From Tenebrio molitor (taxonomy: Eukaryota; Arthropoda; Insecta; Coleoptera; Tenebrionidae), in contig NC_091049.1 of NCBI RefSeq assembly GCF_963966145.1, forward strand, positions 13,020,001 through 13,084,000: 64,000 bases of DNA. The letters run 5' to 3'. A model generated the notes under the pieces. It did no database searches. It worked only from the letters and a program-made list of their open reading frames with translations, and was not told the DNA's origin. The translations under genes and the position numbers were made by a program. Of the stretch, positions 21,880 to 31,690 are shown in pieces; the first letter of the stretch is position 1; every line of letters starts with the position of its first letter.

Positions 21880-22710
21880 ACTACAAGAAAACGATCAAAA
21901 TCCCATGTTTGTTTCAAAAATTTTAATGACTGATGAATGTTGTTTCACTAGAAATGGTATTCTAACTTTCATAATACACATTACTGGGCAGATGCAAACC
22001 CATATCGGATTCGCGAAACAAATTTTCAGCATCGGTTTGTAGTAAATGTTTGGGCAGGGATTGTAGGCAATGTTTTAATTGGTCCATGGATATTACCACA
22101 ACGATTAAACGCTGACATTTATGTAAATTTTTTAAGAAATTCGTTACCTGAACTTTTGGAAGAGTTGCCACTTGCAGTTCGTGCTGAAATGTGGTTCATG
22201 CACGATGGCGCGCCACCTCATTTCAGCAGAAATGTGCGTAATTTTTTAAACGTGACATATCCACAGCGATGGATTGGTAGAGGTGGTCCTACTACTTGGC
22301 GGGTTCAAGATTCATTAATACGGAGAGCTCATGCTTGCGTAGACGTAAATGGGGGCCACTTTGAGCATTTAATTTAATTTTTGTATTTTGTATTAAACGT
22401 TATTGTAGTTATTTTCTTCCAAAAATTAAATTGGTTACAATTACAAGGGACAGTCTAAGGTGACAAGATGGTGACATTTGTTCCAATTGATAATTGTCAG
22501 ATACAAAACTTAGCTGTTGCTACGATTTTTAAAGCTAATTATTGTACAATAAGGCATCCATAGGCGGGTAACAAAATTTGTGGAAAATCTTCGCCGGTTT
22601 TTAATGGTTTTTGAAGAACTTTTGGTAAAAAAGTTACTAAGCTTTTATGTCACATTTGATGAATACTATTACCAGTTAAACGTTGGCCGGACATTTACCT
22701 AACACCCTGT
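21880..22710 (+). pseudogene. Tc1/mariner-type (DUF4817 clade) transposase core relic
   Basis: Reads NPMFVSKILMTDECCFTRNG with the first catalytic Asp, then HYWADANPYRIREKNFQHRF, VNVWAGIVGNVLIGPWILPQ, and WFMHDGAPPHFSRNVRNFLN with the second Asp. After IGRGGPTTW an internal deletion removes the third acidic residue region (PDLTPLDFF). The tail HACVDVNGGHFEHLI ends at 22377. The element's 3' TIR TAACACCCTGTA ends at about 22704. The 5' half is missing. It is the same clade as the element at 1564-2781. Confidence 0.82.
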
Positions 22711-23638
22711 ATTTCGATTAGATTCACTTTTGTGGAGTTGGCGACCCTGAGAATAACACTAATAAGTAGCGAAACAGTGAGTGTAAAGCGGGAACATAAT
22801 GGGTAGGTGCGTATATTTTTAATCCAAAAAAGTTGTCAAAATGCTGATAACTTTTTTATTTTCAGACGATAACCTTCTACAACATTGGCGCGAGTATCAA
22901 CAGTATAAAAGAAAAATTAAAATGGAATAAATTGCTGCGAATAATCGTACACTTTCGTGTATGAAACTTATAATTTTTTGCAGACGCTTAAAGAAAATGA
23001 AAATGTCTTAAAAGATTACCAAAAATGTTACCAAAAGGTAACTTGGTTAAAACATGGAGAGTACATGAATTATTTTTGTGATTTTTTTTAATATACAGCC
23101 TGTAATCAAAATACACGGAAATCTTTAAACACGTAACTCCTGAATACTCCCGCGTCAATGGAAAAATATATGTTTTTTGAAAAAAGTAAGAATGCTTGAA
23201 CAAATGGCATGGCAATTGAGACAATAAAATGTGGACACACCATTGTCTTGGTTTCACAGTAGAACTTACAATCAATACTAAAGAAAAAGCGAACTCTCGC
23301 TTTTTACACGCTTCATACAATCGTATATGGCACGACAAAAAAGGATCTGTTTATCGGAGGTTGGGTTGACGTAGGCCCGTTGTTCCATTAGTTGCAGCTC
23401 TATAAACGGTGCAATGTAGCAGTGCATTAATAATCGTTAATTGTTTTCAACTGTCATAAATTCTCATTTTTCTCCTTTGTAAACTGCCTCTTAACTGCCC
23501 TAAAGCAAAATGACCAGATAACGAACCGTTGCCCTAGACAACACATTCAACGTTACATTTCCGACAGGTCTGGAAAAATTTGTCAAAACTGTCAAAAGCA
23601 AATGCGAAACCATTTTTAAAAGATTTGGAAGCTTCAGA
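22711..23638. other. Intergenic stretch left of the R1-clade LINE
   Basis: AT-rich, with short frames lacking motifs. From about 23340 the composition is more mixed. No TIR pair or tandem repeat is detected. 23639-23649 is the LINE target duplication. Confidence 0.5.
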
Positions 23639-24151
23639 GACATCGTTTCCCCCTCCAAGGAGCCGTGAGACCTTGTCGTTGGTGGAGGGGCTTAAGTAAC
23701 CGGAGTGAGGCTCGGGGCGATGCCGGCGGGAGCTTCGCGTTCCTGGCAGGGCCACCCATGCCGGCAAGGCTCGAGCGGACCGGCGAAAAACAAAGGACGG
23801 CTTAACCCTCAGGATCCACCACGAAAGTCGTGGCACGGGAATTGGCGAACCCGGGGGAGATCCGAGCTACGGTTGGTCGAATGCGGACTAATCGTTACAC
23901 ACCGTAACCGCGGCTCACACCTCAACAACCCTTGCGAGCGTGGCAGGGGTACGTCGTGTGAGGACTCGCGACCGGGGGGCTTGCCTTAAACGGCCGGCCC
24001 GCGAGGAGGCAACCTCCATAAAACAACCGACAGCGAAGTCGTAAAAACCTTCGGAGCACCTGGCGCACCCCGCAGTATCGAAGCCTTCCCCCTCGGAATG
24101 GGCGTCACCCGGGGGGGTGACTTCTGTTTCGACCCTTCTCGTGGGAATAAT

Positions 24152-25201
24152 ATGGACAAGATTAAAAATTTGAAAAAGAAACCTGAAAGCAAACAACAAG
24201 GAACCGGCAAGGTACACTCGCCCGGTAGCGGGCGCGGAGTACCTGTAAAAAAAATCCCAAAGAGGGCCCCTGGGACAAGTGAAAGCGAAGAATTCGTAAT
24301 GAAGATGATTCACGGCAGTCCAAAGACCAACCCTAAGATGGAAAGGAAGCCGCTCAAGCTAAATGTAGAGAAGGCAAACGCGGAATCAGATGTAGCACCG
24401 TCTACACCAGGACAGGAAACGCCGACAGCACCCGGAACGCCGGTAGGTCTGCACTGTGGCTGTTTTGACCTTGAGTGGGACAATACGTCAGCCCGTTCCA
24501 CAAAAAAGAGGCGATTAGACGAAGAGGATGATGAAGAGGAGGAAAGAGAGCCGAAGCGTGGGGACCGCCTGAAGGCAAAGGCAAGGGAACTCCTTACCGA
24601 GCTTAGGGAACAAGTAAAGGATCTCGAGATGACCGGAGCAGCAAATTTCCCGAATGCAGAACTGGCGGACAAGGTGGCCGTAATACGCAGTATGGTCACC
24701 AACCTCGTGACAGAGGACGTAATCCAGCGAGTGGAAGGTAGCGTTGAGGCCAGAGAAACAACAAATCTGTGCCGAAAATGCGGGGAAAGGGTGGACAAGG
24801 TAGTGCAACCTGAGGAGATAGAGAAGGTTACCTCCTTCCAAAGCTTTGCCAAACTGGCAAAAAAGGAGTGGCCCGAGACTCTTTTCTACAGGACAAGGCG
24901 GGCTCATGGCAATCCGCTGCAGGCCGCGAGAAAGTCCGATCTCGCCGTAATGGTGACGGAGGAAGACCGGAAAATGGAGAAGGGCATCGCTCGTCTCTTT
25001 GCTGAGAGGTTTCCAGAAATCGGGGAGCTGGATGAGACCGACTGGGAGGCCAACCGGGTCCCTCATATAGTGCTCAGCACCGCGGTACCGAGGAAGACGG
25101 GAGAGAATATCGTCAACGAACGTTATATCTTCCGTCGCACCCTGAACACTCAAGAAGGGGAATCCCCACTCGAGGCGGCATACGGGCACTTACGGGCACT
25201 C
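24152..25201 (+). CDS. R1-clade LINE ORF1 (Gag-like), N-terminal part
   Basis: RNA-binding ORF1 protein of the LINE. I take the ATG at 24152 (MDKIKNLKKKPESKQQ) as start; an in-frame ATG at 24098 is also possible. Features in order: a Lys/Pro/Ser-rich basic N-terminus; a Thr/Pro segment (TPGQETPTAPGTP); an acidic and basic run (KKRRLDEEDDEEEE); a coiled-coil-like stretch; and a conserved C-terminal block with CRKCGERVDKV, ETLFYRTRRAHGNPL and NERYIFRRTL. The frame then runs across the inversion junction near EAAYGHLRAL and continues to 25339 as antisense of RT. The zinc knuckles that should follow are on the other strand at 27066-27377. Confidence 0.85.
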
Positions 25202-27069
25202 CCCAAAGGCACCTCGATCCGGAGAACGCCATCGTATAGAAGGTTCCACAAAGTCGGTCCGAGAACCGATCCTTGTGGAACTCCGCAGGAGACTCTTATG
25301 GATAGGTCATCGTCCTCGACCCACCGATCGCGAAAGTAGTCCTGGACTATGGCGATCGTCCACGGCGGCATATTCTTGTGATGCAGTGCCTCCACGATTC
25401 TTTGCCACGACGCCGAGTTGAAGGCGTTCGCCACGTCCACGGTGGTTAAGGCGCAGAAGTCCTTACGTCCCCAGGATCCGCTGTTCGCCACTTTCGCGAA
25501 CTTCATAACCTCTTGGGTAGCATCGACTGTCGACCTTCCTTCTCGAAACCCGAACTGCGAGTCCGACAGACCGCCTCTTTGTTCCAACTCCTCGAGCAAC
25601 CTTGTTCTTATTAAATGCTCGTACAGCTTGCCCAAGCAGTCCAGCAGGCAGATGGGCCGCAGCTTTTTTCTGTCCACCGACTTGGCGTTTGGTATCAGGA
25701 CGAGCTTCGCTCTCTTCCATTCATCCGGGAACCGCGCCGCCGCGAAAAGTCCATTCATCAGGCTCAAGAGAGTCCGCGGGACGACCTCTGCCAACAGTCG
25801 GATCACCTCCGGCGGAATGCCGTCCGGGCCTGGTGCCTTCCCTGGTCTCAGCTTCAGCGCCGCAGCCCGAAGCTCATCGGTTGTGAAAGACTCCACAGCT
25901 CCGATCTCCACCCTCGGCCACTCTGCGATCGGTCTGATGGGAAAGAGTTTTGCGACTGCTTCCCTTCGTTCTTCCAGGCTGAGTGGTGTTTTCTTCTGGA
26001 ATTTCCCGGTCGCAATACGGTATCCCTTGCCCCACGGGTCGTTTTCAACACTTTCCTGCAACTTTTCCCACGCTTTCGCCTTTGCCGCTCGGATCTCCTT
26101 CTTTAGCCGTTTTCTCGCCTGGGCTGAAACACTTTCCATATTGCCGATTGTGTCCTCTTGCTGCCGCTGCGTGGCGCTTCTGCGAGCCCTGGCTAGACGT
26201 CTTCTTTTGCTCAGGTTGTCTCTACGTCTGAATGCCACCTCGCCGGTCCACCAGAAAACGGCTCTCATCGTATTCCGGAGGCACCCCCTTTTTGGAAGAA
26301 TTCTGTCGCACATTTCCTCGACCCGATGTTGAATTTCGAATGCAGAAGGCGAGCTGAGTTCGCCGAGTTCCATCACCATTTGCTCAGCCAGTTCATCCTT
26401 TTTATTCTCGGCCCATCGCCATCCATGTGCAGGACATCCGGCCTCCGTAGCGATGTGGCGTTCGGCAATCTCGAACTCGATGGGCATGTGGTCGCTGGTC
26501 GTGGAACCGGCCTCCATGACGTGCCAGCCGTGCACGCGCCTGGCGACATCGGGTGAGCAGAAAGTGACGTCTAACACCGACGTGCTTCCTCCCCTCTCGA
26601 ACGTGGGCTCTCCTCGGTTCATGGCGACCAGGTTCGTCGCTGCGGCCCAGTCCGCCAACATGCGCCCCTTGGCGTCTTCCACCGCAGAACCCCACATGAA
26701 AGCCTTGGCGTTGAAATCCCCGGCTACAATCACTGGTCCTCCTTGCGTCCGCACGCAGCTTGCAAGGTCGTCCAGGTGCCTCTCGAACTCCCCTGTGGTG
26801 ATGTTGGGGGAGATGTAACAGCTGAAAACGGTGTAGGATGTCACTTGGGCCCAAACAAAGCCTCTGCCCTTCCCCCATTTCCCCATTGAAGTACCCCTCA
26901 GCATGATGGCAGCGTCCTCCGAGTCGTCCACTAGCCATCCCGGGGTCCTTACTTGCCTGATGTTGGGCTCGCTCATTAGCAGTACTGAGGTGCCTCGCTC
27001 TCTCGTAAGTTGGTCGACGAGCCAGTGGACGGCTCGGCTCCTGTTGGCATTTAGCTGCAGGAACCTCAT
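25201..27069 (-). CDS. R1-clade LINE ORF2: endonuclease and N-terminal half of RT (inverted part)
   Basis: Starts MRFLQLNANRSRAVHWLVDQ, the APE-type endonuclease start (catalytic Asn), followed by LLMSEPNI (catalytic Glu), VIAGDFNAKAFMWGS and TTSDHMPIEFE (catalytic Asp/His). The RT domain has LRPGKAPGPDGIPPEVIRLL, RPICLLDCLGKLYEHLI, SDSQFGFREGRSTVDA, TTVDVANAFNSA (motif A, Asp) and CGVPQGSVLGPTLWNLLYDG (motif B). It ends at RIEVPLG at the inversion junction. The residues beyond that are antisense of ORF1. The start ATG overlaps the ORF1 stop as ATGA, the stop/restart arrangement known in R1-clade LINEs. No stops occur within 620 codons. Confidence 0.9.
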
Positions 27070-27377
27070 GCTACGGCTTTACGAGGTCTCCTGCTCTCCC
27101 TCGTTGCCTCCATTGCCTTTCTATATTCTGGATAAGCTACCCGATCTCCGCGGTGGCCAGCCACTCCACAGTTATGGCACCAGGGATCGTTCTCACAGTC
27201 CCTGGCTAGATGCCCTTCTTTCCCGCATCGAAAACAGGATCCTGCGGCAACCCTCTTCTCTGCGGCACACCTACTTGCCAAATGCCCAAACCATAGGCAT
27301 TGGAAGCATCTCATCGGCACCATCCTCTTCTGTACGCGACACTGATTCCAGCCAATTCTGACGCGTCCCACCTCCAA
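27066..27377 (-). CDS. R1-clade LINE ORF1 C-terminal zinc knuckles (inverted part)
   Basis: Minus-strand LLEVGRVRIGWNQCRVQKRM, then three CCHC knuckles. The first is CFQCLWFGHLASRC and the second CFRCGKEGHLARDC. The third is CHNCGVAGHRGDRVAYP, where the last Cys is replaced by Tyr (TGT to TAT). It ends RRPRKAVA with a stop overlapping the ORF2 ATG (ATGA at 27066-27069). It belongs in frame after the ORF1 part at 24152-25201, with perhaps some tens of residues lost between. The first complete ATG here is internal, not a real start. Confidence 0.88.
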   Translation of the reverse strand: MEVGRVRIGWNQCRVQKRMVPMRCFQCLWFGHLASRCAAEKRVAAGSCFRCGKEGHLARDCENDPWCHNCGVAGHRGDRVAYPEYRKAMEATRESRRPRKAVA

Positions 27378-28441
27378 AAGCCTTTGCAGATGACCTAGCC
27401 GTTCTCACCATGGGGAGGACGGAAGAAGAGCTTGTCCGCACGACAGAAGACGCCTTAACGAGAACGGAGCGCTGGATGGAGGAGAACTCATTAAGACTAG
27501 AGCCGTCCAAGACCGAAGCAGTGCTCCTCATTGGGGGAAGAAGGCCGAGGCCTATCAGCTTCCGACTGGGAAACAACACCATCACGCCGCAGCGTGAGCT
27601 CAAATACCTAGGGATCGTTCTGGACCAAAAAATGAACTTCTCCAGCCACGTCCTTCGTGCAACCGCCAAGGCGGAAAAATTGACGGCGATGCTGGCAAGG
27701 CTGATGCCCAACCTGGGACGACCCAGTTCCACCAAGCGAAAGCTACTGGCGGCGGTCACCACGTCCGTCGTGCTCTACGGAGCGGAGATCTGGGCTGAAG
27801 ACCTCAAAAAGAAGAAAGACTTGGAGATCCTGCAACGAACCCAGAGGAGAGTTCTCATCAGAGCGATAGCGGCGTACAGAACCATCTCCGCTGATGCCGC
27901 ACAGGTAATAGCCGGCGCACTGCCCATCGACCTGCTGGTGGCCGAGAGAGTTCGCCTCTGGAAAGGCAAGACCACTGGGCTGACCAGAGCCGAAGCCAGG
28001 AAAGAAATCGAAGCAGAGTGGCAAAGAAGATGGATCGGGGGAGACAAGGGTGAGTGGACACGCCAACTCATACCACAAATCGAGAGGTGGGTGAGAAGAA
28101 AACACGGAAATGTGGACTTCCACTTAACTCAGGCGCTCTCGGGACACGGCTGCTTCGCGTCTTATCTGAAGAAGATCGGAAAGAAAAACACCGATAGCTG
28201 TTGGTACTGTCCAGACAGAGACGACGCAGAACACACACTTTTTCGGTGCCCCAGGTGGGATGGGCTCAGACTCGAGGTAATGCAGAAGACGGCAGAGTGG
28301 CCTGAAAAGGAAAATCTCGTCGACCTGATGCTCAGGTCTAAGGAAGACTGGGAAGCCATCGCAGGAATGGCAAGAAAGATCACGAGAACAAAAGAGGCGG
28401 ACGAAAGAAGGCTCGAGTCTGGGCTGACGTTGACCCCGTGA
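27378..28441 (+). CDS. R1-clade LINE ORF2 C-terminal part (FADD motif, thumb, CCHC)
   Basis: Begins KAFADDLAVLT, the RT catalytic motif C, just after the inversion junction. It continues with RWMEENSLRLEPSKTEAVLL, LKYLGIVLDQKMNFSSHV, TSVVLYGAEIWAE and a C-terminal zinc finger CWYCPDRDDAEHTLFRC (C-x2-C-x7-H-x4-C), typical for the R1 clade. It ends at the stop at 28439-28441. This completes the RT that breaks off at 25201 on the other strand. There are no frameshifts. As arranged it cannot make a full RT. Confidence 0.88.
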
Positions 28442-28673
28442 AGATGACTCAGGAGAGAAGGACCGCCACCCCGAGGTAATGCCTGATTAGGCGACAAACC
28501 GGGTTGGACCGACGGTCTGCGAGGAGGGGTTTTAGTGGGTAGACTCGCCCCGACCATCATGGCGAGGAGTCCCACACTCCCCAGGGCAACTTGGTGTCGT
28601 GGGGGTTGTACGTAATGTATTTCCCCTCCTCCCGAAAAAAAAAGGACATCGTTTCAAACAATAAAATTTTGTA

Positions 28674-28803
28674 TGCAACTCGTTTCTGAGTAAATTGGGC
28701 TTTACTAATTGCCCTCGAGGCCTTAAAACCCTCGTTACGCTCGTGTTTTAATCTTGTCCCTCGGTCAATTAGAAAAGCCTAATTTACACAGAAACTCGTT
28801 GCA
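28674..28803. repeat. CGAG-type hairpin (copy 2)
   Basis: Outer arms TGCAACTCGTTTCTG and complement, then TAAATTGGGCTTTACTAATTG against CAATTAGAAAAGCCTAATTTA. Inner arms TTAAAACCCTCGTTACGCTC against GAGCGTAACGAGGG-like bases. It begins 20 bp after the LINE target duplication. Confidence 0.8.
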
Positions 28804-28825
28804 TAAATAACTATTATTTGTTATT

Positions 28826-28956
28826 AATGGCCGTTTGCACCGACGTTCCTTATTTTTAAACCAAGCTTAAAAACAATTGTTGCTACGATTTTAATAATTG
28901 TAACCAAGGTTTTAAGCTGTTCTTAATTTTAAACTATGACGGTGCAAACGGCTATA
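28826..28956. mobile_element. 130-bp MITE
   Basis: TIRs ATGGCCGTTTGCACCG and, from the right, ATAGCCGTTTGCACCG, continuing to AAGCTTAAAA / CAGCTTAAAA. The interior is AT-rich. TTA/TAA-like flanks suggest Harbinger but are not decisive. Confidence 0.6.
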
Positions 28957-28967
28957 AATCGTTTAAA

Positions 28968-29340
28968 ATGCCACATTTTACAAATGTGGAATTAACGGAT
29001 ATGGTGCTCACGGGTGGCAACGCGGCCCAAGCACAAATGCTGTACCCGGAACAGTTTCCAGACAGGGTTGTACCTAATTCAAAAACGTTTACTTCCACGC
29101 TGCAACGGTTGAGAGACACAGGAAACTTCCATCCAAAAACAGAAGATCTTGGCAGAGATTTTCCCAACGGGTGGTTGAATCTAAAGTGCCGCCAAGATCT
29201 CCGGAATTAAATCCTTACCAGGTGCAGAAGCTAAAGAATACAGAGTTTTTGAAACCCCGCCTGAAAAATTTGACGAGTTCAAGAAACAGTTTTTTAATAA
29301 ATGGGAGGTTACATTGCCAATAAATAAAGAGGAATGAGGT
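28968..29340 (+). pseudogene. DUF4817-type transposase N-terminal relic
   Basis: ATG at 28968: MPHFTNVELTDMVL then GGNAAQAQMLYPEQFPDR, NSKTFTSTLQRLRDTGNF. This is the helix-turn-helix start of the DUF4817/DDE family (Y-ERFP-R, LRETG pattern). After a deletion a short PPRSPELNPYQ, resembling the third catalytic region (SPDLNP), and a degraded tail follow. The catalytic core is gone. Confidence 0.65.
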
Positions 29341-29400
29341 TAAGGTAAATGTACATGCCCAACGTTCTTCAAAATGTACATCTGTAAATGAGCTTTGCAG

Positions 29401-29952
29401 ATGGGCAAGTATACAAGAAAAACAACCAGAGGGAAGAATAAGGAAAGGCTTGATGCAGCATTAAGTGCCATAATTAATGAAAATATAAAAATAAGAGAAG
29501 CAGGAAAGAATTACGAAATTCACGAAGCTACCCTCAGGTGTCATTTAAAAATTAGTAAGAATTGAAAACAGGAAAAGTCGTCTTCCTTTGGCAGGGCTCC
29601 AGTCTGCACTCATGAACAAGAATGTGAAATTCGCAATCATGTACTCCACTTGAGCAAACCATTCCTCGGGATAACCAAAACCGAACTATGTCGACTGGTA
29701 TTTAAATATGCAGAAAAGAAGAATATAAGGCACAATTTTAATCAAGTTAAACAAAAAGCTGGAGCCAATTGGTATTGGTAAAAACGAACCTGGAAATAAG
29801 GCTGAGGAAACCAAAAGTCACCAGTGTCAATCGAATAACTGCTTTTAGCAAGACTGAAGTGGATCAGGACTTCTGCCACTTACTGAAAGTGTTGCACACA
29901 TACAACTTCTCTCCTGATAGGATCTATAACGTCGTGGAATTTCTACCGTTCT
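29401..29952 (+). pseudogene. pogo/Tigger-type transposase relic
   Basis: ATG at 29401: MGKYTRKTTRGKNKERLDAA, then LSAIINENIKIREAGKNYEI and ATLRCHLK, a psq-type HTH. Next comes ECEIRNHVLHLSKPFLGITK with TELCRLVFKYAEKK, the CENPB-like second HTH. After a frame change it reads TNLEIRLRKPKVTSVNRITA then FSPDRIYNVVE, where the family has IYNVDET with the first catalytic Asp. That Asp is Val here and the DDE domain stops. The relic is truncated. Confidence 0.75.
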
Positions 29953-29974
29953 GAAGGAAACGGCAAAAATGTTA

Positions 29975-30085
29975 CTGCTTGAAGGATATATTTCAAATTT
30001 TACGTGCGCTAGGTACTATTTTCTCTGCGTAGAATTTAGTCATTTTTATGTCAACCAATCTCTCGCCGGACAAACTATAAAATGT
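29975..30085. repeat. 110-bp dispersed repeat (copy 1)
   Basis: Shares TGAAGGATATATTTCAAATT, TTTACGTGCG and TCAACCAATCTCTCGCCGGA (then CAAACTATA) with 60035-60150 in the same orientation. It is non-coding and of unknown class. Confidence 0.75.
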
Positions 30086-30130
30086 TTCAAACATATTCAT
30101 CGCTAAAAAACGACTTTTGTGCGTCACCGA

Positions 30131-30261
30131 AAGGAAGCAACGCCGGTTCCGGTTACTTCTTGGATGGATGACCGACTACCGCGCGCCGCTTTCTTTTTTT
30201 GTTCGTGTTCGTAGTGAAGCAGCACCGGTCCCGGTCGCAGCTTGGATGGGTGACCGCCTCT
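30131..30261 (+). promoter_or_regulatory. Dimer of 5S rRNA-derived segments at a LINE 5' end
   Basis: Two direct copies resemble the 3' half of the 5S rRNA gene (box C region of the internal promoter). The first has GTCACCGAAAGGAAGCAACG and CTTGGATGGATGACCG. The second has GAAGCAGCACCGGTCCCGG and CTTGGATGGGTGACCGCC. Neither is a full 5S gene. SINE3-type retroposons use such a 5S-derived RNA polymerase III promoter. Here it precedes a LINE ORF1. The promoter role is inferred. Confidence 0.6.
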
Positions 30262-30639
30262 CCACCACACTTGTTTTTTCTTTTTTTTTCTCTCTTTTTT
30301 CTTTTTTTTTTACTTTTACTTTCGTGCCTTGTGATAAACCGTCCCTAAAGTACACGCAAGTGAGACAATTCGACCGACACTCTAGTCCCAGTGTAGTCCA
30401 GCGGTAAACGGGCCGTCCTTCGGCGTTATTCCGATTCACGCCCCCGTTTGAACTCAACCGCATCCGTGCTGTTCGGGCACCAGGCTCCACACCCGGCACC
30501 ATCCCCAGGGTCGGATCCCAGCACCATGCCTACCACACAAGACCGCCCAGGTTTTGCCATTGCTCCACGTCCCATAATGTCCGAGCACCCGCACCACAAC
30601 AGAAAAAAAAGACTCCGGTGAAACTGTTCCCAACCCGAA

Positions 30640-31690
30640 AGCAATCCAATCTCCCCCGACCACTCTATCCAACCCCAGCTCCGACGCTTCGGCATCAGGC
30701 CCCTCATGCATCACCTCGGCCTCACCCACAAGCACTGCGTCAACCGGAAAAACACCTAAATTTAAATTTCATATCAAAAACATTCCGGAAAATCTAGCAA
30801 CCCAAAAATCATTCCACAACTTTCTCATAACTAATCTAAACATCAGGACAACCGACGTCCTAATCGTAAATAGAAACCCCACGGCCCTCCTAATTACAAC
30901 ATCACCACCCCCTGAAAATCTCAACCAACACCTGCGAACCGCCTCAAATAGTCGAGACATCGAAATTTCTCCCCCGAACTGCCCGAAAATGCCCGAGCCT
31001 CCAAGCAACAAAAAACCCCCAGTCTTCTCTGTCGTGATTCGCTCGGTGGACCACGACATCACAGAGAATGACGTGAAAGAGGAACTCGATTCCCTCGAAC
31101 TAAAAATTGATCGGATATGGAGAATTAAATCCATGAAAACGAATCAGTTCACCCCCTAATCCGAGTGACAACTTTGGAAACGGCCACCATCGATACTCTC
31201 ATCACCCAGGGCATCACACTCTTCGGCCGGCACCACAAGTGTGAGCCCTCCCACACATCCCCCCAATACCCGCTCAATGCTCCCGATGCTTCCATCGAGG
31301 GCACCTAGCCCCCAACTGCCCTAACCGCCTCATCTGCCCAAACCAGCACCCCCCAAATAAATGCCCCCTTGAACATCCTAAATGCCCCTTCTGGGAAGGA
31401 AACCACCCAGCCTGGTCCCTCAAGTGCCCAAAATCCCATGAGTTCGTAATCACCGACGAGACTCCCATCATGCCGATGCTCATCATCGACCCCCCCGAAG
31501 AGTTCGCCGACCCCGTCGACACCGCTGCCGGCGAATCCCCCCTCAATCGACCCCAGCATTGTCCACTCCAAACAATTTGTAGGTTCTCTCACCACAATCC
31601 TCATGGATCTTTTCCCCAAACAACGCCAGTCAATCAAAGAGGCCATCGAAAGAACTTCCAAAGCCATGTTCCGTCACCACGCTAGCCAGT
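30640..31690 (+). pseudogene. LINE ORF1 (Gag-like) relic with CCHC knuckles
   Basis: Frame 1: a Ser/Pro-rich start, then KFKFHIKNIPENLATQKSFH, NFLITNLNIRTTDVLIVNRN, VVIRSVDHDITENDVKEELD and LKIDRIWRIKSM, the RRM-like half of such Gags. After a frameshift near 31150 another frame gives CSRCFHRGHLAPNC (a CCHC knuckle), CPFWEGNHPAWSLKC and EFVITDETPIMPMLIID. It then continues as HSKQFVGSLTTILMDLFPKQ, RQSIKEAIERTSKAMF. It matches ORF1 of Jockey/I-superclade LINEs. It has frameshifts and is inactive. Confidence 0.65.

Larger units (their letters stand above)
23650..28644 (+). mobile_element. Full-length R1-clade LINE with an inverted middle
   Basis: Flanked by an exact 11-bp duplication GACATCGTTTC (23639-23649 and 28645-28655), with a 3' run of nine A (28635-28643). 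The 5' UTR is 23650 to about 24151. ORF1 N-terminal part is on + to about 25201. The next 2.18 kb (25201-27377) reads on -, holding the ORF1 C-terminus and the ORF2 endonuclease plus RT up to motif B. ORF2 from FADD onward is again on +. The 3' UTR follows 28441. All parts are of one R1/TRAS-like family and total about 5.0 kb, as expected for one copy. Confidence 0.85.

Noticed and set aside
23705..24313. Short frames in the LINE 5' UTR on both strands
   Set aside because: No motifs; the region is the GC-rich leader before ORF1.
24310..25189. Minus-strand open frames of 180 and 224 codons
   Set aside because: Antisense of LINE ORF1; no motifs.
25418..26332. Long + strand open frame of 304 codons, with other frames at 25602-26231, 26453-26818 and 26903-27361
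   Set aside because: They lie antisense to the inverted ORF2 endonuclease/RT and ORF1 knuckles. The minus strand carries all the motifs; these are shadows in GC-rich coding DNA.
27271..28575. Minus-strand open frames opposite the ORF2 C-terminus
   Set aside because: Antisense of the FADD/CCHC part of ORF2.
30131..30261. A 5S rRNA gene
   Set aside because: Only the 3'-half-like segment is present, twice, without the 5' half or terminator. It is a derived promoter-like module, not a gene.
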